DNA of 64,000 nt from Nocardia jinanensis (lineage in GTDB: Bacteria; Actinomycetota; Actinomycetes; Mycobacteriales; Mycobacteriaceae), in NCBI RefSeq assembly GCF_014645735.1, contig NZ_BMMH01000013.1:62001-126000 (forward strand), in the 5' to 3' direction. The notes under the pieces were generated by a model. The model was not told where the DNA came from. It searched no databases and saw only the letters and a program-made list of their open reading frames with translations. This document shows positions 43,754-52,324 of the stretch, piece by piece. Each line of letters starts with the position of its first letter. The stretch's first letter is position 1. A program made the position numbers and the translations under genes.

Positions 43754-45648
43754 GCCATCTTCAGCAACGCTCCGTGCAGCGTAACCGCCTGTTCACCCGC
43801 GCGTTTGCCCCGCAACTCGAACTCGGCGAAACCCTCGATCAGCGCACGGCGAGGGTCCAGCAGGCCGCCCCCGATATTCGGGCCTCCGCTGAGGGAACCG
43901 GCCATCAGGATCCGCCAGGCTTCCTGGCGGGCCCGGTAGCCGCCCACCTCGTCGAGAGCGGCGGCGAACGCGCGGATCACCGCCGTGTACACCGGACGGT
44001 CGGTGCCACCGGATCGGCGGAAGCGTCTTCTGGTCTGCCCGGGACCGGGTTCGCGAGCCCCGGCCAATTCGGACTGCTCCAAGGTGATCCACACCTGCGG
44101 CAGGACGCCCAGGCCCGATTCGGTCGCCTCCTTACGTTCCCGGCGGATCGTGTCCTCGCGTTGTTCGGCGACTTCGATGCCGTACAGCGGGATCGTGTAT
44201 TTCCCGAACAGGTCGTCCAGGGCGGCGGCGATCTCGTGGACGATATCGGTATCGACCCCGGCCGTCTCGAACCCGCGATCTTCCAGGCCGTGTTTGCGGG
44301 CCATCTCCCGCACCAGCAGGGTCACGCCGGGATCCTTGTCCCGCCGTGCCCCCGGCAGCACGGTCAGCCCCTCGGAATCCGGTGCGGGTTCCGGCTCGGC
44401 CGCCGGTGGTTCGGGCACACGCGGATCAGCCACCAGTTTCAGCGGCACGGATGTCGAAGAGCGCTGCGCCGGGTCGGCACCCGCCGCGCGGGCCGACCTC
44501 CGCTGCCCGATGGACTCCGCGGTCGGCCGCGCTTCTTCGTCGATCAACAGCGACAGTTCCGGCGGCGATTCGCCCGCCTGCGGGACGGGCGAGGGCGCAC
44601 GCGCGGGTGACCGGATCTCCTCGCGCTGCGCGGCGATACGTGGCATCTCGGGCGGATTGCCCGGTACGTCGACAACGCTCCGGGTCGACGGAGGCTCGGA
44701 ATACGGCTCGACCGGCTCCCGCGCCGCCGCCCCGGACGACCCGACAGCGGCCGGGGCAGCTCTGTCCGCATTATCCGAGGTCGTGCGCCGGTCCCGAGCC
44801 GACGACGCCACGGGTGCGATGCCGGCGATCGCATCGAACAGGAATTCGGGCAACGCGACACCGCGACCCGATGCGGCGGATCCATTCGACTCGTTCCCAC
44901 CCGAGACGATCGGCGGTACGCCCCCGGTATCGGCGAGCGGCGGGGCAGCCCCGGTATCGACGAGCTTCGGGGGGCGCCGGTTCTCACGGGACGGGCCGGG
45001 CGGCTCCGCGGCCATCTTCGGCGGCGGTCCGAGCGAAGGGGCGGGCGGGCACAGCGCGGCCTGCCCCTCACCTGCCGCGCCGGCGATCCCGTATGAGAAC
45101 GGACCGGGTAGCGATTCGGCGGGACGCGGCGCCTCCGAGGGGCGCGCGGTTTCAGCTGTCCGCGCGGCGACCGCGGGCGCCACCGTGTCGGGCATCGTGG
45201 ACTGCGCAGCAGACGGCGGCGGGGCAGACGGCGGCGCAGCAGACGGTAGCGGGGCAGACGGTGGTAAGGCGGCCTGCCCGGTTGCCTTCGCGGAGGGAGG
45301 AAGTGGGGGTGCGGGGGTGGCGGTGGCCTCGGGCGCGCCGGCCCGCCCGGAGAAGGAAGCGGTCGCCCGTTTCCGCGCCCATGGAGTCGCGGCCGGTGTC
45401 CGTACGGCCGGTGAAGCGGTCGGTGCCTGTTCGCCGCCGGCACCGCGATTCTCTACCGGTACACCGGGAGCGAGGGCCCCGATCCGCTCGGGAGTCGTAG
45501 CGGTGACGCTCCGCTCCGAGATCCGCTCGGCCGAGGCTATGGCGGCCTTCAACTCGCCGGTGACCCGAGAGGCCTCGGCGATCAGCTTCTCCAGTGTCGA
45601 TACCAGTGCGCGTAATTCGGCCGCGTCCACCGCAGGGCTCTGGCTCAC
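43723..45648 (-). CDS. Pro/Ala-rich protein with conserved C-terminal domain, unknown function
   Basis: A 641-residue protein I cannot assign. Residues 1-45 form a predicted helix or coiled coil (AELRALVSTLEKLIAEASRV). Residues about 50-420 are low-complexity, rich in Pro/Ala/Ser with a small tandem repeat (PPSA-type). The C-terminal 210 residues are ordered and probably conserved: LLVREMARKHGLEDRGFETA, IVHEIAAALDDLFGKYTIPL, VLPQVWITLEQSELAGA and EGFAEFELRGKRAGEQAVTL. There is no signal peptide or membrane segment. The stop lies 31 bp inside the convergent LLM gene. Divergent from rsbQ over 208 bp. A scaffold- or tether-like protein is possible. Confidence 0.7.
   Translation of the reverse strand: MSQSPAVDAAELRALVSTLEKLIAEASRVTGELKAAIASAERISERSVTATTPERIGALAPGVPVENRGAGGEQAPTASPAVRTPAATPWARKRATASFSGRAGAPEATATPAPPLPPSAKATGQAALPPSAPLPSAAPPSAPPPSAAQSTMPDTVAPAVAARTAETARPSEAPRPAESLPGPFSYGIAGAAGEGQAALCPPAPSLGPPPKMAAEPPGPSRENRRPPKLVDTGAAPPLADTGGVPPIVSGGNESNGSAASGRGVALPEFLFDAIAGIAPVASSARDRRTTSDNADRAAPAAVGSSGAAAREPVEPYSEPPSTRSVVDVPGNPPEMPRIAAQREEIRSPARAPSPVPQAGESPPELSLLIDEEARPTAESIGQRRSARAAGADPAQRSSTSVPLKLVADPRVPEPPAAEPEPAPDSEGLTVLPGARRDKDPGVTLLVREMARKHGLEDRGFETAGVDTDIVHEIAAALDDLFGKYTIPLYGIEVAEQREDTIRRERKEATESGLGVLPQVWITLEQSELAGAREPGPGQTRRRFRRSGGTDRPVYTAVIRAFAAALDEVGGYRARQEAWRILMAGSLSGGPNIGGGLLDPRRALIEGFAEFELRGKRAGEQAVTLHGALLKMAQARPEETSA
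45209..45268. repeat. Four 15-bp tandem repeats in the Pro-rich gene
   Basis: Four consecutive 15-bp units, each beginning GCAGACGG, encode PPSA-like pentads in the low-complexity part of the unknown protein. Length variation between strains is likely at such a tract. Confidence 0.75.
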
Positions 45649-45856
45649 AGATGTCTCCGCAAATCGTCACAGCAGCCGGACCGGACCGTGTACCGGTTCG
45701 GCCCGCATCAACGGTTTGACACGCACTGACATGAAAACAGTTTCTAATGTCGCGGGTCGACGCGCGAGCCACCGCGGCTCTCCCGGCTGGGAAGATCCCG
45801 GGCCGGCGGCGACGACGTGCACAATGCGGCGGTCCTACTTCTGCGAGGATGGGTCA

Positions 45857-46669
45857 GTGGTCGATGTGCTGAACAGGAATCGTGTGGTGGTAACGGGTCG
45901 CGCCGGAGCGCCCGTCGTGGTACTCGCGCACGGGTTCGGCTGCGATCAGGGGCTTTGGCGTCTGGTGACGCCGCTGCTCGCGGAGCAGTTCGGCGTCGTC
46001 CTGTTCGATCACGTGGGTTCGGGGGCCTCGGACCTCTCGGCGTGGGAGCCGGACCGGTATTCGACGATGGAAGGCTACGCCGAGGACATCCGGCAGGTGT
46101 GCCGGACGGTCGGCCTGGGTCCGGTGGTGCTGGTCGGGCATTCGGTGGCGGCGTCGATGGCCGTACTGGCCGCCAACGCGGAGCCGGAGCTCTTCCGAGG
46201 CCTGGTGCTGCTGGCGCCGAGTCCTCGTTTCACCGACGACCCGGCGACCGGGTACCGAGGCGGTTTCAGTGCCGGCGATATCGACGAACTGCTCGAATCG
46301 CTGGACGCGAACTACCTGGGGTGGTCGGGAGCTATGGCGCCGGTGATCATGGGGAATCCGCAACAGCCGGAGCTGGCGCAGGAGCTGGAGACCACGTTCT
46401 GCCGCAACGATCCGGAGATCGCGCGGGTCTTCGCGCGGGTGACCTTTCTGTCCGACAACCGCGACGATCTCTCGGCGGTGCAGGTACCGACGCTGGTGGC
46501 GCAGTGCTCCACCGATGCGATCGCCCCGCGCGAGGTCGGCGAGTTCGTTCATTCCCGCATACCCGGGAGCCGGCTGGTGACCCTTGCCGCGACCGGCCAC
46601 TGCCCGCAGCTGGCGGCTCCCGAGGAGACCGCCGCCGCGATCACCGGCTTCGTGCGCGACCTACCATGA
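45857..46669 (+). CDS. rsbQ: RsbQ-like alpha/beta hydrolase
   Basis: A 270-residue hydrolase of the RsbQ/D14/KAI2 family, in which Bacillus RsbQ is required for energy-stress signalling through RsbP. The catalytic triad is intact: Ser96 (VLVGHSVAA), Asp220 (QCSTDAIAP) and His248 (ATGHCPQL), nearly the same numbering as in Bacillus RsbQ. The diagnostic segment NYLGWSGAMAPVIMGNPQQP and VFARVTFLSDNRDDL are also present. GTG 45857 follows GAGGATG. The stop overlaps the start of the PAS-phosphatase gene (ATGA), so the two are translationally coupled. The likely role is making or releasing a small hydrophobic ligand for the PAS domain of its partner. Confidence 0.93.
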   Translation: MVDVLNRNRVVVTGRAGAPVVVLAHGFGCDQGLWRLVTPLLAEQFGVVLFDHVGSGASDLSAWEPDRYSTMEGYAEDIRQVCRTVGLGPVVLVGHSVAASMAVLAANAEPELFRGLVLLAPSPRFTDDPATGYRGGFSAGDIDELLESLDANYLGWSGAMAPVIMGNPQQPELAQELETTFCRNDPEIARVFARVTFLSDNRDDLSAVQVPTLVAQCSTDAIAPREVGEFVHSRIPGSRLVTLAATGHCPQLAAPEETAAAITGFVRDLP

Positions 46670-47940
46670 TGGGGTGCCGCGCGGGTGGTCCGGACCCGGA
46701 GCGTTCCGAGCTCGAGCCGGATGATCCGGAGCAGCGCGCGGAGTTCACCGCCCTGTTGGAGGACGACGTCGAGGATCTGTACGAGAATGCCCCCTGCGGC
46801 TATCTGTCCACACTGCTGGACGGGCGGATCGCCAAGATCAACACGACCTTGCTGAACTGGCTCGGTTACCGGCGCGAGGACCTGGTCGGCCGGCGCTATT
46901 TCAGCGATCTGCTCACCGTCGGCGGTCGTCTCTACCACGAAACGCATTTCGCGCCGCTGCTGCGGATGCAGGGCCATATCAGCGGGATCGCACTCGAACT
47001 CCGCGCGAGCGACGGCTCGAGGCTGCCGGTACTCGTGACCTCCACGGTGAAGACCGGCGCGGACGGGGAACCGCTGCTCATCCGCACCACTGTGTTCGAC
47101 GCCCGCGAACGGCGCGCCTACGAGACCGAACTGTTGCGGGCCCGCCGCGAGGCCGACCGGGAACGCGACCGTGTGCAACGGTTGAACGCGACCCTGCAGC
47201 GCACGCTGCTGCCCGCGGCCCTCGAGCCGGTTCCGGGAGCCGATGTCGCCGCGCACTACCACGCCGCCTCTCCCGACGAGGTCGGCGGCGATTTCTACGA
47301 CCTGTTCCCCATTTCGACCGGAACCTGGGGTTTCTTTCTCGGTGACGTCTGCGGTAAGGGCGCTCTCGCGGCCACGATCACTTCCCTCGTCCGGTACACG
47401 CTGCGCGCCGCCGCCGTCTACGACTCCGACCCCACCGCGGTCCTGCGACATCTCAACACCACCATGGTGCGCGATCACCGCGCCGGGCACCCACGCTTCT
47501 GCACCGTGCTCTACGGCCGGTTGACCCTCGCCGAAGGCGCCGGCGGGCCCCACGCCACTGTCACACTGGCCTCCGGTGGACATCCGCCCGCCCTGCTGCT
47601 GCGTGCCGACGGCACAGCCGATTACCTGCACACTCCCGGGGGGCAACTGGTCGGCGTGTTTCCCGATGCCGCTGTCGCGACCGTGACCCTCACCCTGGAA
47701 CCCGGTGACACGCTGCTGCTGTACACCGACGGACTCACCGAAGCTCGCACCGCCGAGGGGTTCTACGGGGAGTCCGAACTCCTGGAGTTCGCCCGCGTTC
47801 TGGCTCCGGAGTCGGCCACCGGCACCGTCACAGCGGTCTCCGGACTGCTCGACGCCCTCGGCACCGGTGTCACCGACGACACCGCGTTGCTGGCCCTGCA
47901 CCTGCCGGAGCGGGATCGGTCCCGCGCCCGTGCCGAGTGA
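46666..47940 (+). CDS. rsbP: RsbP-like PAS-domain PP2C phosphatase (SpoIIE type)
   Basis: A 424-residue phosphatase. A PAS domain spans about residues 30-145 (YENAPCGYLSTLLDGRIAKI, WLGYRREDLVGRRYFSDLL), followed by a coiled coil (ELLRARREADRERDRVQRLN) and a SpoIIE/PP2C domain from about 185 with metal-site motifs DEVGGDFYD, LGDVCGKGALAA and LLYTDGLTEAR and a final DDTALLAL. RsbP dephosphorylates an anti-anti-sigma factor of the RsbV type, freeing an alternative sigma factor. The start overlaps the rsbQ stop; ATG 46666 or ATG 46669 are both possible. No RsbV, RsbW or sigma factor is in the window, so the target must be elsewhere. Confidence 0.93.
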   Translation: MMGCRAGGPDPERSELEPDDPEQRAEFTALLEDDVEDLYENAPCGYLSTLLDGRIAKINTTLLNWLGYRREDLVGRRYFSDLLTVGGRLYHETHFAPLLRMQGHISGIALELRASDGSRLPVLVTSTVKTGADGEPLLIRTTVFDARERRAYETELLRARREADRERDRVQRLNATLQRTLLPAALEPVPGADVAAHYHAASPDEVGGDFYDLFPISTGTWGFFLGDVCGKGALAATITSLVRYTLRAAAVYDSDPTAVLRHLNTTMVRDHRAGHPRFCTVLYGRLTLAEGAGGPHATVTLASGGHPPALLLRADGTADYLHTPGGQLVGVFPDAAVATVTLTLEPGDTLLLYTDGLTEARTAEGFYGESELLEFARVLAPESATGTVTAVSGLLDALGTGVTDDTALLALHLPERDRSRARAE

Positions 47941-48011
47941 ACGACCCGGCCGCCACCACGAACTCCAATCACATCCAGCTCGACCGACGAACAGTCAAGG
48001 AGATACCAGCG

Positions 48012-49091
48012 ATGCCGAAAATCGTAGTGTTCGGGGCCACCGGCTACACCGGCCGCTTGATCGCCGAGGCCCTGGTCGCCCACGATGCCGCACCCGTACT
48101 GGCCGCGCGCAACGCCGGCGCGCTGGAGAAGCTGGCCGCGGACGTCGGTGGAGCGGAGACCGCGGTCGCCGATGTGACCGATCCGGACTCGGTACGCGCG
48201 CTGCTGGGACGCGGCGATGTCCTGGTCACCACGGTGGGTCCCTTCCTGCGATACGGCGGCCCCGCGCTGGCAGCCGCCGTCGCGGCGGGGGCACACTATT
48301 TCGACTCCACCGGAGAAGGCCCGTTCATCCGCACGGTCTTCGACCACGACGAGCAGGCACGCAAAGCGGGCGTCGGGCTGCTCACCGCGTTCGGGTTCGA
48401 CTATGTGCCGGGCAACCTGGCCGCGGGTCTCGCGTTGCGCGAAGCGCCCGGAGCCGTACGCGCTGATATCGGTTACTTCATCGCCGCCCCCGGCATCAGC
48501 GGCGGCACGCGCGCGTCCATGGCGGGCATGCTGTTCGAGAACGGTTTCGCCCTGCGCGACGGCCGGGTCGTCCCCGAGCGGACAGCCGCACGGGTCCGCG
48601 GTTTCGACGTCGCGGGCCGGGAGCGCACGGGAGCGTCGGTGCCGGGTTCGGAACATCTCACCCTCACCCGGTCCTATCCGCAACTGCGGTACGCCGACGT
48701 CTACCTCGGTCTGCCCGCGGTGGCGGCACACGGTCTACAGGCCACCTCGTTGCTCGCCGGCGCGGTCGCCCGGGTGACCCCGGTGAAGCGACTGGCCGAG
48801 GCGGCGCTGACCCGTCTCGTCAAAGGATCGACCGGCGGCCCGGCACCCACCGCACGCGCCCGCACCCGGACCTGGGCGGTCGCCGAAGCATCCGACGACA
48901 CCGGCAACGTCCTGGCGTCGGTGACGCTCACCGCCGGCGACCCCTACGGCTTCACCGCGGCGATCCTCGCCTGGGGTGCGCGGACCGCGCTCGACGGCGG
49001 CCTGCGCGGTACCGGGGCACTGGGCCCGGTCGACGCCTTCGGCCTCGACCTGCTGTCCGCCGGCGCGGCCGAAGCCGGACTGACCCGGTAA
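48012..49091 (+). CDS. Saccharopine dehydrogenase-like NAD(P)-binding protein
   Basis: A 359-residue protein with an N-terminal Rossmann domain (IVVFGATGYTGRLIAEALVA, G-x-x-G-x-x-G) and the SCCPDH-family segments LVTTVGPFLRYGGPALAAAV, GAHYFDSTGEGPFI and AFGFDYVPGNLAAG. The family includes trans-acting enoyl reductases and proteins of unknown substrate; it is not a true lysine-pathway saccharopine dehydrogenase by length or motif. ATG 48012 is preceded by AAGGAGATA at suitable spacing. It stands between rsbP and the convergent choline operon and may be an independent transcript. Confidence 0.88.
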   Translation: MPKIVVFGATGYTGRLIAEALVAHDAAPVLAARNAGALEKLAADVGGAETAVADVTDPDSVRALLGRGDVLVTTVGPFLRYGGPALAAAVAAGAHYFDSTGEGPFIRTVFDHDEQARKAGVGLLTAFGFDYVPGNLAAGLALREAPGAVRADIGYFIAAPGISGGTRASMAGMLFENGFALRDGRVVPERTAARVRGFDVAGRERTGASVPGSEHLTLTRSYPQLRYADVYLGLPAVAAHGLQATSLLAGAVARVTPVKRLAEAALTRLVKGSTGGPAPTARARTRTWAVAEASDDTGNVLASVTLTAGDPYGFTAAILAWGARTALDGGLRGTGALGPVDAFGLDLLSAGAAEAGLTR

Positions 49092-49226
49092 CCGGCGGAC
49101 GTTCTGAGCCTGCGGACCCTTCCGGCCCTGGCCGATCTCACCTCCCTCTCGTACCAGGGATGTACCGTGATCCACCTCTACGCGGCGCTCTGAGCGGAGC
49201 CGAGCAGGCCCGCACCCCACCGGCGA

Positions 49227-50771
49227 CTACCGGGCGGCGACCAATTCGGCGCAGCGCTCGCCGACCAGCATCACCGTGAGGTTCGGGTTCACGGTGGTGA
49301 GCTCGGGGAACACCGAGGCGTCGGCCACACGCAGGCCGTCGACGCCCTTCACCCGCAGCTCCGGGTCCAGCGGGCTCATGGGGTCGTCGGCGGCGCCCAT
49401 CCGCACTGTTCCGGCCGGGTGGTAGACGGTGTTGTGGGTGCGGCGGATGTAATCGGCCAATCGAGTGTCCGCCTGTATATCGGAGCCCGGGTACAGCTCA
49501 CGGGCCACCCAGCCGGAAAGCGGTGCGGCCGAGGCTATTTCGCGAGCCTTTCGGATACCCGCGATCATCACACGCAGATCGTGACCTTCGGGATCGGTGA
49601 AGTAACGCGGGTCGACCCGGGGCTTGTCGCGGAAGTCGCGCGAACGCAGTCGGACCGTGCCGCGGGAGCGGGCGTGGGTGACGTTCGGCGTAAGGCAGAA
49701 GGTGTCCTCCGCGGTCGGGTACCCCTGCCGCAGCGTGTGCATATCGAACGGCACACTGCCGTAGTGCATCATCAGGTCCGGGCGGTCCAGCCCGTCCACG
49801 GTCGGCGTGAAGATGCCGGCCTCCCACCATTGAGTGGAGCTGCGCACCATCGGCCGAGTCGTCTCGAAACCGATGACGCCCTCCGGGTGGTCTTGCAGAT
49901 GAGCGCCGACGCCCGGGGAGTCGACGAGCACGTCGATGCCGTGCTGTCGCAGGTGATCCGCGGGTCCGATGCCCGACAGCATGAGCAGCTTCGGCGAATC
50001 GATGGCGCCGGCGGAGACGATGATCTCGCGGGCGGCCGAGATCCGGGTGCGGCCGAAAGCATTGTCGGTGATATCGACTCCGATCGCCCGCCCACCGGAG
50101 ACGATGATCCGCTTCGCCCACGAGCCGGTCCGAAGGGTGAGATTCGGCCGGTCGAGGTACGGGTGCAGATAGCTCACCGACGAAGACGATCGGGTGCCGT
50201 CGGCGCGACGGTTGATCTGGAAGAAGTTGGCACCGTTGACGACGGTTCGTCCCGCATTGAATTCGGCGCGGGGGATTCCGATGGCTTCGCAGGAGTCGAG
50301 CAGCGCTACCCCGCACGGATCGTCGGGCGCGACGGTCATGATGTGGACGGGCCCGCTGCGGCCGTGATGGTCGCCGGGGGCATCGTTGGTCTCGATCAGG
50401 GAATACAGCCGATAGACGGCGTCCGCGCCCCAGCCCGCGCAGCCGTGGTCGTTTTCCCACGAGTCGAGGTCTTCACGCGGAGCCCAGAACGCGATGCAGC
50501 TGTTGTGGGAGGAACATCCACCGAGCACTTTCGCGCGGGCGTGGCGCATGAACGAGTTGCCGTTCTCCTGCGGCTCGATGAGGTAGTCCCAGTCGTAGCC
50601 CGATTCGAGCAGCTCCATCCACCGGTCGAGCCGCAGCACGGCTTCGTTGCCGACGTCGGTGGGCCCGGCCTCGAGCAGGCAGACCGTCACCGAGGGATCC
50701 TGCGACAACCGCGCCGCGACAACCGCGCCGGCGGACCCGCCGCCGACGATCACGTAGTCGTACTCGCTCAC
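49227..50771 (-). CDS. betA: GMC-family FAD-dependent choline dehydrogenase/oxidase-like
   Basis: A 514-residue GMC oxidoreductase. The FAD site reads YVIVGGGSAGAVVAARLS, with GGCSSHNSCIAFWAPRED (GMC signature 1), GAIDSPKLLMLSGIGPADHL (signature 2) and the catalytic His/Asn pair in THNTVYHPAGTVRMG and VNPNLTVMLVGERCAEL. GTG 50771 follows AGGGAGC. It is third in an operon after a BCCT transporter and an aldehyde dehydrogenase, with only 47 bp from the latter; that context makes choline the likely substrate (choline to betaine aldehyde). Choline oxidase of Arthrobacter and BetA of E. coli are both GMC members, and I cannot tell which electron acceptor is used. Confidence 0.9.
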   Translation of the reverse strand: MSEYDYVIVGGGSAGAVVAARLSQDPSVTVCLLEAGPTDVGNEAVLRLDRWMELLESGYDWDYLIEPQENGNSFMRHARAKVLGGCSSHNSCIAFWAPREDLDSWENDHGCAGWGADAVYRLYSLIETNDAPGDHHGRSGPVHIMTVAPDDPCGVALLDSCEAIGIPRAEFNAGRTVVNGANFFQINRRADGTRSSSSVSYLHPYLDRPNLTLRTGSWAKRIIVSGGRAIGVDITDNAFGRTRISAAREIIVSAGAIDSPKLLMLSGIGPADHLRQHGIDVLVDSPGVGAHLQDHPEGVIGFETTRPMVRSSTQWWEAGIFTPTVDGLDRPDLMMHYGSVPFDMHTLRQGYPTAEDTFCLTPNVTHARSRGTVRLRSRDFRDKPRVDPRYFTDPEGHDLRVMIAGIRKAREIASAAPLSGWVARELYPGSDIQADTRLADYIRRTHNTVYHPAGTVRMGAADDPMSPLDPELRVKGVDGLRVADASVFPELTTVNPNLTVMLVGERCAELVAAR

Positions 50772-50818
50772 TTCTGCTCCCTTCGAGTGGATCGCGGAAT
50801 CGACCGGGCCCGCCGTGG

Positions 50819-52324
50819 TCACCGTGCGTCGGCGAACCATCCGGTGACACCCGGCCGGAGGTTCTCGTACACATGCTTGGTTTCGCGGTACTCGTGCAGG
50901 CCGGACGACCCCAGCTCACGGCCGATACCGGAACGGCCGTAGCCGCCCCATTCGGCCTGCGGCAGGTACGGTCCGAAGTCGTTGATCCAGACGGTGCCGT
51001 GCCGCAGCCGGGCGGCGATGCGGCGGGCGCGCGCGGTATCCGACGACCACACCGCACCGGCGAGGCCGTAGTCGGTGTCATTGGCGATGACGACGGCCTC
51101 GTCCTCGGTGCGGAACGTCTCGACGGTGACGGTCGGCCCGAACCCCTCGTCGTGAACGCAGGCCATCTCGCGGGTGGCGCCGTCGATAACGGTCGGCAGG
51201 TAGAAGTAGCCGCCGTCCAGATTCCCGGCGCCCCGGTCGCCGGTCGCGAACGCTCCGCCGGTCCGGATGATCGCGCCGTCGGCACGGGCCTGCTCGACAT
51301 AGGCGTGCACTTTATCGCGGTGCGCGGCGGAGATGAGCGGTCCGGTCTCGGTGCCCGCGGCGTCGGGGAGCCCGATCCGGATCTGTTCGGCCCGCCGCAC
51401 CAGTTCATCGACGAACCGGTCGTGCGCCGACTCCTCGATGACCAGCCTGGCCCCGGCCGAGCAGACCTGGCCGGAATGCAGGAACGCCGCGTTCAAAGCG
51501 TTGTCGACGGCGGCGGCGAGCCTGTCGTCGGTATCGCAGGCATCGGCGAAGATCACATTCGGATTCTTGCCGCCGAGCTCGAGCGCCACCTTCTTGACGG
51601 TCGCCGCCGCCTCGCGGGCGATGACCCGGCCGGTGGCGAGACCGCCGGTGAAGGAGACGAGGTCGACATCGCGATGGGCCGACAGCGGTGCGCCGGCGAC
51701 GGCGCCGGCGCCGAGCACGAGGTTGGCCACACCGGGCGGCACGCCGAGGTCGTGGAGTACCGACAGCAGCAGAATCGAGGTGTGCGGTGTCAGCTCCGAC
51801 GGTTTGAGGACGAACGTATTGCCCGCGGCCAGCGCCGGCGCGACCTTCCACGCCGCCTGGAGCAGCGGGTAGTTCCACGGGGTGATGAGCCCGCATACGC
51901 CGATCGGTTCGTAGACGATCCGGGAGTCGATATCAGGCGAGCCGGCGTCGACGATACGGCCGGGATCCTCGGCCGCGAGCTTGCCGAAATATCTGAAGCA
52001 GTTCGCGATATCGGACATATCGATATCCGATTCGTACGGCCGTTTTCCGGTATCGCCGGTTTCGGCCCGGACGAACTCCGCGCGCCGGGCGTCGATCGCG
52101 CCGGCGACCTTCAGCAGTAGGTCGCCCCGCTCCGAGGCCGAGGTCTGCCGCCAGGGGCCCGCGTCGAAGGCGCGGCGGGCGGCAGCGATGGCCGCCGCGG
52201 TATCGGCGGCATCCGCTTCGGCGACGACACCCACGACGGAATTGTCCGCAGGACACCTGATCTCACGCACCGTGCCGGACGCCGCGGCCCGCCAGGTGCC
52301 GTCGATGTACAGAGTCGCGCTCAT
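50819..52324 (-). CDS. betB: Betaine aldehyde dehydrogenase-like NAD(P)-dependent aldehyde dehydrogenase
   Basis: A 501-residue aldehyde dehydrogenase. The cofactor region LITPWNYPLLQAAWKVAPAL, catalytic Glu in VALELGGKNPNVIFA and catalytic Cys in FLHSGQVCSAGARLV are intact, and the C-terminus shows PQAEWGGYGRSGIGRELG, text common in BADH-type enzymes. ATG 52324 overlaps the stop of the BCCT gene by 4 bp (ATGA). With its neighbours it would oxidise betaine aldehyde to glycine betaine. The aldehyde specificity is inferred from the operon. Confidence 0.92.
   Translation of the reverse strand: MSATLYIDGTWRAAASGTVREIRCPADNSVVGVVAEADAADTAAAIAAARRAFDAGPWRQTSASERGDLLLKVAGAIDARRAEFVRAETGDTGKRPYESDIDMSDIANCFRYFGKLAAEDPGRIVDAGSPDIDSRIVYEPIGVCGLITPWNYPLLQAAWKVAPALAAGNTFVLKPSELTPHTSILLLSVLHDLGVPPGVANLVLGAGAVAGAPLSAHRDVDLVSFTGGLATGRVIAREAAATVKKVALELGGKNPNVIFADACDTDDRLAAAVDNALNAAFLHSGQVCSAGARLVIEESAHDRFVDELVRRAEQIRIGLPDAAGTETGPLISAAHRDKVHAYVEQARADGAIIRTGGAFATGDRGAGNLDGGYFYLPTVIDGATREMACVHDEGFGPTVTVETFRTEDEAVVIANDTDYGLAGAVWSSDTARARRIAARLRHGTVWINDFGPYLPQAEWGGYGRSGIGRELGSSGLHEYRETKHVYENLRPGVTGWFADAR

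Noticed and set aside
43985..46669. An 894-codon open frame on the plus strand
   Set aside because: Only its last 270 codons (rsbQ) are real; the earlier part is antisense to the Pro/Ala-rich gene and has the composition expected of a high-GC shadow frame.
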